A DNA stretch of 64,000 nucleotides from Fusibacter bizertensis (GCF_029914245.1 NZ_JARYZI010000006.1:62001-126000); one strand, 5' to 3'; counted from the stretch's first letter, positions 51,129 through 60,697 are shown. Notes: generated from the letters alone by a model not told the origin. Program-made: numbers and translations.

Positions 51129-51677
51129 ATGGTCATACTTTATTCTGAAAGGTTATTGATACGGGACTACATAGAATCGGATTTTGAATCATTTTATGCG
51201 TTAATCACTGACAAAGATGTGATGAAGTGGATGCCCGATTCCTATTCGGATGATAAAGATGAGGCAAAGCGGATGCTATATGAATCAATTATTGAATCTA
51301 AACTAGAAAAACGCAAGAAATTCTACTTTGCCATTACCGATCAACTCAATGGCGACTATATCGGAGAAATCGGATTTAGTGTGTTACACCACACAGAAGA
51401 GGGAGCTGTAGTTAATTTGGGTTATTTTATTGGACAATCTTATTGGCATCAAGGCATAGTAACTGAGGCGATTGGTCGAGTTATTGATTATATATTCAAT
51501 ACTTTATCTGTTATCAAGATTGAAGCAAGCTGTAGTAGCTTAAATTTAGGAAGCATTGCTGTACTTGAGAAAAATAATATGATAAGAGAGTCTTATAGAA
51601 TTAAAAGTATGGCGCTTGATGGTGAACTTCATGATCGGATTGATTTTAGAATGCTGAGATCAGAATGGCAAATCTAA
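51129..51677 (+). CDS. GNAT-family N-acetyltransferase (RimJ/RimL-like)
   Basis: The 182-residue acetyltransferase begins SERLLIRDYIESDFESFYAL. It has the acetyl-CoA region (VVNLGYFIGQSYWHQGIVTEAIGRV) and the late NLGSIAVLEKNNM helix typical of RimJ/RimL-type GNATs. The target may be a protein N terminus, an antibiotic or a small amine; sequence cannot decide. GGAGG precedes the ATG, and a terminator follows. Confidence 0.85.
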   Translation: MVILYSERLLIRDYIESDFESFYALITDKDVMKWMPDSYSDDKDEAKRMLYESIIESKLEKRKKFYFAITDQLNGDYIGEIGFSVLHHTEEGAVVNLGYFIGQSYWHQGIVTEAIGRVIDYIFNTLSVIKIEASCSSLNLGSIAVLEKNNMIRESYRIKSMALDGELHDRIDFRMLRSEWQI

Positions 51678-51715
51678 AAAAGTATAAAAAAATATAACGC
51701 TTTTAGCTTGGAAAA

Positions 51716-51747
51716 GATGGTTTGTTATTATACAAACAATCTTTTTT
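51716..51747 (+). terminator. Terminator after the GNAT gene
   Basis: GATGGTTTGT pairs with ACAAACAATC around TTATTAT, followed by six T residues. Confidence 0.75.
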
Positions 51748-52024
51748 CAACTTAAAGGTGTTTTTTTTGCAAAAAAAATTTCAGCATCATTTTAAGCTGA
51801 AAGCGTTGTAAACACTGATATAAAAAAAGCGGAATGACACGTACGGACGGTCATTCCAAAAATGAGGAAATTGAAATTAATAAAGGGTATGGTATTTTAA
51901 CCACTTAAAATATACCACATCAGCAGTTAAAGGTCAATCGAAACGCAGCAAAATCAAGCGTTTGAGCTATAGGAATATCTGATAGTTTACTATTTAACAA
52001 TTATCAAATCGAGGATATAAAAGC
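51748..52024. other. Non-coding region dense in palindromes
   Basis: There is no gene here. It contains T8-GC-A8, an 18-bp perfect palindrome (51761-51778). It also holds TTTCAGC/GCTGAAA (51779-51785 with 51796-51802), GGAATGAC/GTCATTCC (51831-51838 with 51850-51857) and a bulged GGTA-TTTTAA/TTAAAA-TACC hairpin (51891-51916). The GGAATGAC hairpin reads as a terminator only on the minus strand. Confidence 0.55.
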
Positions 52025-52052
52025 TAAAGTATTTTGAAGAAACATCCGATAA
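52025..52052 (+). promoter_or_regulatory. SigD (sigma-28) flagellar promoter
   Basis: TAAAGTAT, 12 bases, TCCGATAA. This closely matches the flagellar sigma consensus TAAAGTTT-N11-GCCGATAA, with a spacer one base longer, 28 bases before the flgF-like start. Confidence 0.7.
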
Positions 52053-52080
52053 ACTTTGTGAACGAAATTTGGAGGCTACT

Positions 52081-53151
52081 ATGGTAAAAGGACTTTATAT
52101 CGGTGCATCAAGTATGATCACCAATATCAATAAAATGGATGTCATCGGAAATAACCTGGCAAATGTAAACACTACAGGGTTTAAGAAAGACCGTGTTCAA
52201 GTGGAATCTTTTAATGCGAGATTGTTAACCCGAATCAACGGCTCAATGTACCCAATTGAATCTGGAAGCGGTAAAGTTACACAGACACAGTCTGGCGAGG
52301 AAATTACTGCTACTACAGATAATGGTTATTTTAGAGTTCAGACTGAAAATGGCATCAACTATAGTAAAAGTCTAATTTTCTTTAAAGATACTGATGGTTA
52401 CCTTAGAACTATAAAGAAAAACATTGGTGGCACTTTTGACAATCTTAAAGGAGACTTAGTGATTGGTAAAAACGGCCCTATAAATATAGGCGAAGATGAG
52501 TATACACTAGATGAAGCTGGCAATATACTTGTTGGTGGAACGGTTAAAGATCAGTTACTTATGAGTATTAATCCCAATGATGTAGGGACAATTAGTGCAG
52601 GAATTAAAGGCTATTATGTAATGACTGATTACGATCAAGGGCAGCTAGAGGCGACAAATAGTCCATTTGATTTGGCAATTAGAGGAGAAGGTTTTTTCTC
52701 TGTAAGCACCAGCAAAGGTGATTATTATACTAGAGATGGCGTATTCACAATCAATAATGCCAATGAATTAGTTGATTTAAATGGCGCAAAGTTACTCGGA
52801 CTCGATGGACCGATAACAATTAACGGAAGCAATTTTGCTGTCAATGAATTCGGAGAAGTGATTCAAGATGGTGAAATTACAGATAAAATTAAAATGACGG
52901 CATTTTCAAATGTTGGTGATATATACAAAGTGGGCACGAGTTATTATTTAGAACAACCCAATATGACAGGTGAACGAATAGAATTTGAAGGCGAAATAGT
53001 TCAGGGGTATCGTGAACAATCTAACACTGATGCGGTTACTGAGATGATTTCTCTAATTGAAATGAATAGAAACTATGAAACAAGCCAAAAGGTTATTACA
53101 ACAATTGATGATATGATTGGTAAATGTGTAACTGAACTTGGTAGAGTCTAG
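52081..53151 (+). CDS. flgF: Flagellar hook-basal body protein (FlgF/FlhO type)
   Basis: The 356-residue rod-family protein has the N-terminal motif MDVIGNNLANVNTTGFKKDRV, a central FlgF/FlgG-like domain (FDLAIRGEGFFSVS, YTRDGVFTINN) and the C-terminal rod motif EMISLIEMNRNYETSQKVI. It is longer than FlgG, as expected for FlhO/FlgF. GGAGG precedes the ATG at 52081. A SigD promoter lies upstream, and flgG follows after 11 bases. The place next to mbl matches Bacillus flhO-flhP. Confidence 0.9.
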   Translation: MVKGLYIGASSMITNINKMDVIGNNLANVNTTGFKKDRVQVESFNARLLTRINGSMYPIESGSGKVTQTQSGEEITATTDNGYFRVQTENGINYSKSLIFFKDTDGYLRTIKKNIGGTFDNLKGDLVIGKNGPINIGEDEYTLDEAGNILVGGTVKDQLLMSINPNDVGTISAGIKGYYVMTDYDQGQLEATNSPFDLAIRGEGFFSVSTSKGDYYTRDGVFTINNANELVDLNGAKLLGLDGPITINGSNFAVNEFGEVIQDGEITDKIKMTAFSNVGDIYKVGTSYYLEQPNMTGERIEFEGEIVQGYREQSNTDAVTEMISLIEMNRNYETSQKVITTIDDMIGKCVTELGRV

Positions 53152-53162
53152 GAGGCTAAATT

Positions 53163-53957
53163 ATGAAAGCAATGTGGTCAGCTGCATCAGGTATGAAAAA
53201 CCTTCAGTTAAAAATTGATACCATTTCAAATAACCTTGCCAATGTAAATACAGCTGGTTTTAAAAACCAACGTGTTGAGTTTAAGGATATTATGTATGAA
53301 AGATTGGATTCAAGTGAGAAGTTAGTTGATGAGGGAAGACCAGTACCTATTGAGATAGGTCATGGTGTTATGGTTTCAGCAACACTGAGAAGCTTCACAA
53401 CGGGGAACTTACAGCAAACAGAAAATCCAACGGATTTCGCAATTAATGGGGATCATTTTTTTAAAGTAATTGATAATAATGGGAATACTAGATATACAAA
53501 GGATGGTAGCTTTAAAGTTGCGACAACTGAAGCAGGCGCAGAACTAGTGACATCTGATGGATACTACGTTCAAGGTATTGATGGAAATATAGTTTTAGGC
53601 GAAAACGTATCTGAAATTAGTGTTGATAGTCAAGGATTTGTACGTGTCAAAAGAGATGGTGCTGAGGAATATGAAGATATTGGTCAAATGTCTCTCAGTA
53701 AGTTTGTTAATCCATCTGGACTTGAAGCGGTGGGAAAAAACTTATTTAAAGAAACTTCTGCTTCTGGTGTGGCGATTGAAGGGATTCAAGAGGGTGATAA
53801 AACTGAAGTATGGCAGGGTTTTATTGAAAACTCAAATGTGCAGATCGTTGATGAGATGATCAATTTAATCACTGCAGAGCGTGCTTATGAAATCAACTCA
53901 AAGTCGATTCAGACAGCAGATCGTATGCTAGAAATTGCGAATAACTTGAAGCGTTAA
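53163..53957 (+). CDS. flgG: Flagellar distal rod protein (FlgG/FlhP type)
   Basis: The 264-residue protein has KIDTISNNLANVNTAGFKNQR at its N terminus, the central PTDFAINGDHFFKV and YTKDGSFKV, and the closing EMINLITAERAYEINSKSI. Length and motifs fit FlgG or its Bacillus paralogue FlhP. AGGAGG precedes the ATG. It forms a rod operon with the genes either side. Confidence 0.92.
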   Translation: MKAMWSAASGMKNLQLKIDTISNNLANVNTAGFKNQRVEFKDIMYERLDSSEKLVDEGRPVPIEIGHGVMVSATLRSFTTGNLQQTENPTDFAINGDHFFKVIDNNGNTRYTKDGSFKVATTEAGAELVTSDGYYVQGIDGNIVLGENVSEISVDSQGFVRVKRDGAEEYEDIGQMSLSKFVNPSGLEAVGKNLFKETSASGVAIEGIQEGDKTEVWQGFIENSNVQIVDEMINLITAERAYEINSKSIQTADRMLEIANNLKR

Positions 53958-54012
53958 TATAAGAAGAAGCTTTTGATTTGAAAGTTTCAGATAGATAAGG
54001 AGGATTGCTACC

Positions 54013-54453
54013 GTGAAAATAGACAGTAATATGATTAGCAATACCTATCAGACATCAGTGTCTCAAGAGAAAGAAGCGGGCGAAGTAGATTCATTTAAAG
54101 ATAAACTTGAACAAGCTGCAAACGATAAGGATTTAACCAAACTTAAAGAAGCGAGTCAAGAATTTGAAGCCTATTTCATCAATACTTTATTTAAAGAAAT
54201 GAGAAAGACCATACAAGATGGTGGACTAGTTGAAAAGAGCCAAGCACGCACGACTTTTGAAGGCATGCTAGATGAAGAAATGTCGAAGAGTATCAGTAAA
54301 ACAGGTGGATTGGGACTGGCAGATATGATTTATAATAATATGCTTAAGGTATATAGTGCTTCAACACCTGAAAACGACAGTGAAAATACAGAAGAAACAC
54401 AAGCTTCTATAGGGAATAATAGTAGTGTATCAAGCCTAGATATTAAGGGATAG
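54013..54453 (+). CDS. Rod-binding protein (FlgJ N-terminal domain only)
   Basis: This 146-residue protein matches the FlgJ N-terminal rod-binding domain (EASQEFEAYFINTLFKEMRK, LDEEMSKSISKTGGLGLADM). It lacks the muramidase domain found in proteobacterial FlgJ, as is usual in Gram-positives. It should help assemble or cap the rod. The GTG start at 54013 is supported by AAGGAGG. A terminator follows. Confidence 0.85.
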   Translation: MKIDSNMISNTYQTSVSQEKEAGEVDSFKDKLEQAANDKDLTKLKEASQEFEAYFINTLFKEMRKTIQDGGLVEKSQARTTFEGMLDEEMSKSISKTGGLGLADMIYNNMLKVYSASTPENDSENTEETQASIGNNSSVSSLDIKG

Positions 54454-54485
54454 GACTAATATAATCTACTTTAATAGTAATCAGT

Positions 54486-54516
54486 AACCAGCTTTTAAAG
54501 CTGGTTTTATTTTTTT
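54486..54516 (+). terminator. Terminator of the flagellar rod operon
   Basis: AACCAGC-TTTTAAA-GCTGGTT is followed by a T-rich tail. Confidence 0.9.
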
Positions 54517-54595
54517 GATAAGATAAAAAATGATATAATGGGTACATAATAAATTGTGATGATTAGGATAAAATCGATAAGTAAAAGGAGGCATC

Positions 54596-55843
54596 ATGAG
54601 AGGGATAGCTTTAGAGGGGGGCGGCGCAAAAGGTGCATTTCATGTTGGCGCGATGAAAGCCTTAAAAGAACTAGGTGTAGAATATCATGCAGTTGCAGGT
54701 GCTTCAATAGGCGCACTTAATGGTGCTTTACTTGCAACCAATCAGTTAGAAAAATTAGAAAAGATATGGTTATCAACTGAGATGTCTGATATAATCAAGG
54801 GCGATTCCGAAGCTTTGATGGCACTTATGAATTTTGAATTTCCTTCAGATTCTACGAAAATCAAGAAATTTTTAAGTGAAACTTTTAAACAAGGCGGCCT
54901 AGATGTATCACCACTTAAGCAAAGTTTAAAACGCTTTGTTGATGAAGATGAGGTTAGAGCTTCTAATATCGCTTACGGACTAGTATCTGTCTCTTTAACT
55001 GATTTGAAACCAGTAGAAAAATTTATCGAAGATATTCCTGTTGGTAAACTACATGATTATATGATTGCATCGGCAAATTTACCTGCCTTCAAAGATGAAA
55101 AACTAGATAATAAACGGATGCTTGATGGCGCATTCTATGATAATCTACCTATTAACATGTTACTAGATAGAGGGTGTGATGAAGTTATTGCGATACGCGT
55201 TTTTGGAATAGGCCGAATTCGTAAGATCAGCAAAAAAGATAGAGATAAGGTCATCTATATAGAACCATCTGAAGATTTAGGAAAAGTACTTGAAATTGAT
55301 ATTGAAAAAGCAAAGTATAATATGAGACTGGGATATTTTGATACGCTTAGAGTATTTAAGGCATTAAAAGGGAGTCGGTATTATATAGATGAACTGGTAA
55401 CAGAAGAAGTTGTTTTGGAGAAACTTCTAAAAATACCTAAAGTGGTTTTACACCAAATTGCTACTTTTTTAGGTAGTGATAGGGGCACATATCGGATGTT
55501 GTTTGAAGAAATACTGCCTTTGATGAGTGAACTGCTAAAAGTTGATAAAACAAAAGGATATGCATATGTGATCTTAAGTTATTATGAATTCTTAGCTGAA
55601 CAAGCTAAAATTAATCGCTTTGAAATTATGACGTTTGATCAGTTAACTCAGAAAGTAAATGCACACTATAGCAGTGAGTTAAAAAGTTATAAAGGAATAC
55701 AGGATGAAATTGCAAAAATGCTAATAGCCGCTTTGCCTAGTAAAGGTGTCATCTTTTTTCCTCAAAAATTTAAAAACGAATTATTAATTCACTTCTATTA
55801 CTTAGTATTACAAGGACTTAGGGATACTGGAATTTCTTTATAA
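54596..55843 (+). CDS. Patatin-like phospholipase / lipid hydrolase
   Basis: The 415-residue patatin-fold protein has the oxyanion motif LEGGGAKGAFHVG (7-19), nucleophile GASIG (Ser near 42) and the catalytic Asp in DGAFYDNLP (about 178). The Ser-Asp dyad is complete. The family hydrolyses acyl esters of phospholipids or other lipids. It is longer than the ~300-residue RssA group, with an extra helical C-terminal region of about 130 residues of unknown role. AAGGAGG precedes the ATG. Confidence 0.88.
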   Translation: MRGIALEGGGAKGAFHVGAMKALKELGVEYHAVAGASIGALNGALLATNQLEKLEKIWLSTEMSDIIKGDSEALMALMNFEFPSDSTKIKKFLSETFKQGGLDVSPLKQSLKRFVDEDEVRASNIAYGLVSVSLTDLKPVEKFIEDIPVGKLHDYMIASANLPAFKDEKLDNKRMLDGAFYDNLPINMLLDRGCDEVIAIRVFGIGRIRKISKKDRDKVIYIEPSEDLGKVLEIDIEKAKYNMRLGYFDTLRVFKALKGSRYYIDELVTEEVVLEKLLKIPKVVLHQIATFLGSDRGTYRMLFEEILPLMSELLKVDKTKGYAYVILSYYEFLAEQAKINRFEIMTFDQLTQKVNAHYSSELKSYKGIQDEIAKMLIAALPSKGVIFFPQKFKNELLIHFYYLVLQGLRDTGISL

Positions 55844-55896
55844 TATATGATAAAATTGTGAGAAGTTATGATCACGCATGTGAAAGGAGTATTACG

Positions 55897-57567
55897 ATGA
55901 ACGCACAAGAACATTATATTCAGTGGCTAAATAATGAGTATTTTGATGAGGCATTTAGAGCTGAACTGGCATCGATTAAAAATCAACCTTTAGAGATTGA
56001 AGATAGATTCTATAAAGACCTTGAATTTGGCACGGCTGGAATGAGGGGCATCATTGGTGCTGGTAGAAATAGAATCAATGAATATATCATTAGAAAAGCA
56101 ACTCAAGGATTTGTGAACTTTCTACTGGAAAGAAAGCAGAAATCACTAGGTAATAAAGTAGATCAGTCTGTGGTTATCGCGTATGATTCTCGAAGAAAAT
56201 CATATGAGTTCGCACTTGAAACGGCTAAAGTTATGGCAGCCAATGGCATAATGGCTTACCTCTTTGATGAAGTGAGAACAACGCCAGAGCTTTCTTTTGC
56301 TGTTAGAGAACTTAATTGTATGGGCGGTGTAATGGTAACTGCAAGCCATAATCCACCTGAGTACAATGGCTATAAAGTATATGATGAAACTGGCTGTCAG
56401 TTGGTTCCTCATCTTGCAGATGCTTTAGTTGATCATGTTGAGAAAATCACTGATTTTAGTATGGTAAAAACCATGGGCAGAAAAGAAGCTGTTCAAGCTA
56501 AATTGTTAAAAATCATCAACGAAGAAGTTGATTTACCTTATATTGAGATGGTAAAAAAAGTATCAATTAGACCTGAACTTTTAAAATCTTCAAACCTCAA
56601 AGTTGTTTATACGCCTTTGCATGGAACAGGTGGTCATACGATTTCAAGAGTTTTAAAAGAAATGTCTTTTTCAAATCTGATTCCAGTTGAAGAACAAATG
56701 GCACCAGATGGAGAATTCCCAACTTGTAAGCAACCAAATCCAGAGTCAGTAGAAGCATTTGAACAAGCCCTCAAGACAGCAGAAAAATTTGATGCAGATT
56801 TAATTATAGCTACTGATCCGGATTGTGATCGAATTGGTATCATGATAAAAGACGGTAACAGGTTTAAAGCGCTAAATGGTAACCAAGTGGGTTCACTTTT
56901 TGTCGAGTATGTTCTTTCTTCTAAAACAGGCCTTACCAAATCACATTATATAGTGAACACCATTGTATCTTCAGATTTGGCGAAAGCGCAAGCAGAGTTC
57001 TACGGTGTTGCAACTAAAAAAACACTTACAGGATTTAAATTCATCGGAGAACAAATTGAACTCGATCAATTTCATTTTGTGATGGGGTATGAAGAAAGTT
57101 ATGGCTATTTGTTTGATCCCCATGTAAGAGATAAAGATGCTGTCATGGGAACCTTAATGGCGATTGAAATGGCTGAATATTATAAAAAGCAAGGCATTTC
57201 ATTAAGTCAGCTTTTAGATAATATATATAGAAGACATGGCTATTTTGTTGATGAAACTATTTCGAAGAGTTTCGAAGGAAAAGAAGGTGGTTCGTTGATG
57301 AAAGAAATCATGAATAAATTCAGAACACAATCTGAAGATATATTCCAGTATGAAGAAAAAATCGACTATTTACTAGATGAAACAGGATTACCAAAATCAG
57401 ATGTGTTAAAATTCTATTTTGATAACCATTCTTGGATGGTGTTAAGACCTTCAGGAACAGAACCAAAACTTAAAGTTTATTTTTCAATATGTGATGATGA
57501 ATATGATAAAGCTAAACAGAAACTAGAGTACTTTAAGACGCTGATGATTGAAAAGGTGTTGGCTTAA
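55897..57567 (+). CDS. Phosphohexomutase (phosphoglucomutase/phosphomannomutase)
   Basis: This 556-residue alpha-D-phosphohexomutase resembles Bacillus PgcA. Visible are the phosphoserine loop VTASHNPPEYNGYKVYD, the metal loop IATDPDCDRIG, the sugar loop MGYEESYGYLFDP and the phosphate-binding LRPSGTEPKLKVYFS. It interconverts hexose 1- and 6-phosphates for wall and glycan synthesis. AAAGGAG precedes the ATG at 55897. Its stop codon overlaps the ATG of the next gene (TAATG). Confidence 0.93.
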   Translation: MNAQEHYIQWLNNEYFDEAFRAELASIKNQPLEIEDRFYKDLEFGTAGMRGIIGAGRNRINEYIIRKATQGFVNFLLERKQKSLGNKVDQSVVIAYDSRRKSYEFALETAKVMAANGIMAYLFDEVRTTPELSFAVRELNCMGGVMVTASHNPPEYNGYKVYDETGCQLVPHLADALVDHVEKITDFSMVKTMGRKEAVQAKLLKIINEEVDLPYIEMVKKVSIRPELLKSSNLKVVYTPLHGTGGHTISRVLKEMSFSNLIPVEEQMAPDGEFPTCKQPNPESVEAFEQALKTAEKFDADLIIATDPDCDRIGIMIKDGNRFKALNGNQVGSLFVEYVLSSKTGLTKSHYIVNTIVSSDLAKAQAEFYGVATKKTLTGFKFIGEQIELDQFHFVMGYEESYGYLFDPHVRDKDAVMGTLMAIEMAEYYKKQGISLSQLLDNIYRRHGYFVDETISKSFEGKEGGSLMKEIMNKFRTQSEDIFQYEEKIDYLLDETGLPKSDVLKFYFDNHSWMVLRPSGTEPKLKVYFSICDDEYDKAKQKLEYFKTLMIEKVLA

Positions 57568-58703
57568 TGAAAGATATAAAATCTTCAAAACTTAGATTTA
57601 TAAATGCAAAAGCAACGGATACACGCCTAATGGGTGTTGTAGGCGTTGTTGTCAATTGGATGGATGAAGCTGAGCGAGAAATCGCTCAGATTTTTCATTT
57701 AGACTATGAAGTTTATGGTATAGATGGTTTTTATCATTTAACATTACCAACAGAGAGCGAACTTAAAGCCTTAATCTTAGCGGTAACAGGTGGATTAGGA
57801 GGGAAGTTTGTAGATATTTCATTTAGAGAGATGGTTTACCTTTTAAAAACTGCCCATGAAGTTGAACCCAACAGTATTGAAGCGCATGTTGATTTTGACA
57901 CCTATTTAGACACTTTTTTGAACTGGAAATCAGATCTAGAAAAAGTTGAAATTATTGAACTTTTCCACCGTATTAATCCTAAGATTTTAAACGCATATCA
58001 TGCAATTAATTATCTAGTGATGCGCATGATTGGTAAGGATCTACATTCTGCAGTTGCCTTGATGAAATATGATGAATGTTTAATGGTTTTAGATGTTCTA
58101 GATGCACCTTATACTTTGATTAAAAATACATCTACTTTACTTTCAGAAGATGAAATGGTTGAAAAATATAAGGTTGAAGCACTAATTGATTTTGAACATA
58201 AGTATAAACTATTACTTTATGAAATAGACGTGGAAAAAGGCACACATTTAATATTAAGTTGCAAACAACTAGATGAACTTGTCATGTCTAGCATAGAAGC
58301 GGCATTTAATCTAAACAAACCAGAATTTATACTAGTTTCGCAATTAAATGATGAGTTTTTTGAAAGAAGATTTGCTGAGAATAATCCGGAAATGATGAAG
58401 CAAACCTATTATCAAGGCAATTTATATATTGAGTTTAATGCTAACAACAACCACGTCTCACAAAATCCGTATTACCTCAATGGCGATATTTATGCAATGT
58501 ACTTTTTCTCTAGATCTGGACATATGTTGATTTCTTCATTTGTTAAAGAGAATATCGAAGCAATTGACGAAACGTTAGTTGCTAATCAAGCTTATAATGA
58601 GAGTCTTCAGTTTGTATGTGAACTGAAAACGGATGATCCGGTGATGTATGATTATATTAATAGTAATTACGAGACAATATTTGATTATCTATCTCAACAT
58701 TAA
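57567..58703 (+). CDS. Hypothetical protein coupled to the phosphohexomutase
   Basis: The 378-residue soluble, acidic protein fits no family I recognise. The N-terminal 100 residues (LMGVVGVVVNWMDEAEREIAQ, VDISFREMVYLLKT) and the C-terminal 120 (YYLNGDIYAMYFFSRSGHMLIS) look like separate folded parts. There is no signal peptide or membrane helix. Its ATG overlaps the stop of the mutase gene, so the two are made together. A role in sugar-phosphate metabolism is only positional inference. Confidence 0.65.
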   Translation: MKDIKSSKLRFINAKATDTRLMGVVGVVVNWMDEAEREIAQIFHLDYEVYGIDGFYHLTLPTESELKALILAVTGGLGGKFVDISFREMVYLLKTAHEVEPNSIEAHVDFDTYLDTFLNWKSDLEKVEIIELFHRINPKILNAYHAINYLVMRMIGKDLHSAVALMKYDECLMVLDVLDAPYTLIKNTSTLLSEDEMVEKYKVEALIDFEHKYKLLLYEIDVEKGTHLILSCKQLDELVMSSIEAAFNLNKPEFILVSQLNDEFFERRFAENNPEMMKQTYYQGNLYIEFNANNNHVSQNPYYLNGDIYAMYFFSRSGHMLISSFVKENIEAIDETLVANQAYNESLQFVCELKTDDPVMYDYINSNYETIFDYLSQH

Positions 58704-58757
58704 AAAATCTAGCGTTTCTATATGTGATAAACATAAGAAAGCTAGATTTTGTTTTTG
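58704..58757. terminator. Bidirectional terminator
   Basis: The AAAATCTAGC/GCTAGATTTT stem with inner TTCT/AGAA pairing and T tails on both strands lies between convergent genes. Confidence 0.85.
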
Positions 58758-58763
58758 AGAATA

Positions 58764-58958
58764 TTAATTCTCATTTTTTGCGTAGATATGATGTGTTTTA
58801 TGTGTTTCATATTCACGATAACGTTTAAGTTCAGATTTTAACATTTCTATTTCGCGCTCAACTTCACTACAGGCAAAAGTTGCATTTTTAGCCCGAAGAG
58901 TACGTAGCTGTGTTTTTCTAGATTCTATTTCAAGTGCGAGACGTTCAACATAATTCAT
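58764..58958 (-). CDS. Small coiled-coil protein
   Basis: The 64-residue charged, mostly helical protein (YVERLALEIESRKTQLRTLR; EREIEMLKSELKRYREYE) has heptad-like spacing and a single Cys. It has a His-rich tail. No family assigned. TTGGAGG lies before the ATG at 58958. It is transcribed away from metK, and the terminator at 58704-58757 serves it. Confidence 0.6.
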   Translation of the reverse strand: MNYVERLALEIESRKTQLRTLRAKNATFACSEVEREIEMLKSELKRYREYETHKTHHIYAKNEN

Positions 58959-59085
58959 AATTGCCTCCAATATGTATGTGACTACTCATATATAATATCG
59001 ACCAATATCAAAAATAGTTTATGCCTAAATGGTAGATGTGTCAATATTGTATCATAATTATTTCGATTTATTTATAACAAAATTA

Positions 59086-59114
59086 TTGTAATTCTTAAAA
59101 TCATATGATACTAT
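59086..59114 (+). promoter_or_regulatory. Promoter of metK
   Basis: TTGTAA, 17 bases, TACTAT, about 20 bases before the SAM-I aptamer. Confidence 0.65.
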
Positions 59115-59134
59115 AGTCAAGTAAATTTAATAGT

Positions 59135-59279
59135 AATCCTTATCAAGAGAGATGGAGGGAATAGGCCCTATGAAGTCCAGCAACCGGTTATACACGGTGC
59201 TAAATCCTACGGGTAGTACGGATACCTGGAAGATGAGATTGTAATAAACACACCCTCTTCTTGCGAAGAGGTTTTTTTT
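59135..59279 (+). promoter_or_regulatory. SAM-I (S-box) riboswitch with terminator
   Basis: The aptamer (59135-59240) shows the S-box core: ATCAAGAGAGATGGAGGGA, GGCCCTATGAAGTCCAGCAACC, GGTGCTAAATCC and GGATACCTGGAAGATGAGA, closed by a P1 stem. The expression platform is a CCTCTTC-TTGC-GAAGAGG hairpin with a T tract (59254-59279). SAM binding is expected to stop transcription of metK. Confidence 0.97.
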
Positions 59280-59353
59280 ATGCCTATGAATCATCAAATA
59301 TGATAAATGGATTCCGCTGCTTTAGCAGCACTATATCAATGGAGGTGTATTAA

Positions 59354-60547
59354 ATGTCAAGAAAAAGATTATTTACTTCTGAGTCTGTAACTGAAGGTCA
59401 CCCAGATAAGATCTGTGACCAAATCTCTGATTCAATTTTAGATGCAATTTTCTCTCAAGATCCTACAGCGAGAGTTGCGTGTGAAACCTCTGTCACAACA
59501 GGGTTGGTGCTAATTGCTGGTGAAATCACGACTGATTGCTACGTGGATATCCAAGGCATTGTAAGACAAACAATTAAAGAAATTGGTTATACAAGAGCAA
59601 AATATGGTTTTGATGGTGATACTTGTGGTGTTTTAGTCGCAATTGATAAACAATCTGACGATATTGCATTAGGTGTTGACCAAGCGCTTGAGAGCAAAGA
59701 CGGCAGTATGAATGACGAAGTTGAAGCGGTAGGCGCAGGAGATCAAGGCATCATGTTTGGTTTTGCTTGTGATGAAACTGAAGAGTTAATGCCACTTCCA
59801 ATCTCTCTTGCACACAAACTTGCTAAGAGACTTTCAGATGTAAGAAAAGATGGCACTTTACCTTACCTTAGACCTGATGGTAAGACACAAGTTACTGTAG
59901 AGTACGATGAAAATGGAAGACCATGTAGAATTGACACGGTTTTAATATCTACTCAACATAGTGCAAAAGTGAAAAGAGAGCAAATAGAAGCTGATCTCAT
60001 AGAGCATGTTATCAAACCAATTATCCCTTCAGAGTTGTTCGTTGATACAAGAATTCTTGTTAATCCAACAGGTAGATTTGTAATCGGTGGACCACAAGGA
60101 GATGCTGGCTTAACAGGCAGAAAAATTATCGTAGATACTTACGGTGGTTACTCTAGACACGGCGGCGGTGCGTTCTCAGGAAAAGATCCTACAAAAGTGG
60201 ACCGTTCTGCTGCTTATGCTGCAAGATATGTTGCAAAAAATATAGTAGCTGCAGGTCTTGCAACTAAATGTGAACTTGAACTAGCTTATGCTATTGGTGT
60301 TGCTCATCCTGTTTCAATTTTGGTTGAAACTTTTGGAACGAATAAAATTGCGGTTGATTTAATTGAAGATCTAGTTGAAAAACACTTTGATTTAAGACCA
60401 GGTGCTATTATCAGAGATCTTGATCTTAGAAGACCAATCTACAGACAAACTGCAGCTTATGGTCACTTTGGAAGAACTGATATTGAACTCCCATGGGAAA
60501 AAACAGACAAAGCTGAGATTTTAAGAAAAGAAGCTTTTGGTGCATAA
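59354..60547 (+). CDS. metK: S-adenosylmethionine synthetase
   Basis: The 397-residue enzyme makes SAM from methionine and ATP. Signatures are [20 protein letters not shown], the loop [10 protein letters not shown], and the [10 protein letters not shown]-type [26 protein letters not shown] precedes the ATG. It is controlled by the upstream SAM-I riboswitch. Confidence 0.97.
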   Translation: MSRKRLFTSESVTEGHPDKICDQISDSILDAIFSQDPTARVACETSVTTGLVLIAGEITTDCYVDIQGIVRQTIKEIGYTRAKYGFDGDTCGVLVAIDKQSDDIALGVDQALESKDGSMNDEVEAVGAGDQGIMFGFACDETEELMPLPISLAHKLAKRLSDVRKDGTLPYLRPDGKTQVTVEYDENGRPCRIDTVLISTQHSAKVKREQIEADLIEHVIKPIIPSELFVDTRILVNPTGRFVIGGPQGDAGLTGRKIIVDTYGGYSRHGGGAFSGKDPTKVDRSAAYAARYVAKNIVAAGLATKCELELAYAIGVAHPVSILVETFGTNKIAVDLIEDLVEKHFDLRPGAIIRDLDLRRPIYRQTAAYGHFGRTDIELPWEKTDKAEILRKEAFGA

Positions 60548-60569
60548 ATTTTAATAAGTATAAAATAAT

Positions 60570-60622
60570 ATGAGAGTATGTTTCATGCCTTTTAAAGGTT
60601 TTGAGACTACTCTCATTTTTTT
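60570..60622 (+). terminator. Terminator after metK
   Basis: The ATGAGAGTA/TACTCTCAT stem continues through GTTTCA/TGAGAC and CCTTT/AAAGG pairings and ends with seven T residues. Confidence 0.9.
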
Positions 60623-60697
60623 ATGTCCTAGCAGAAGGTCTTTGATTCACTTCCAATATATGCTAAACTATGAACATAAGTTCTGATTGAGGTAGAT

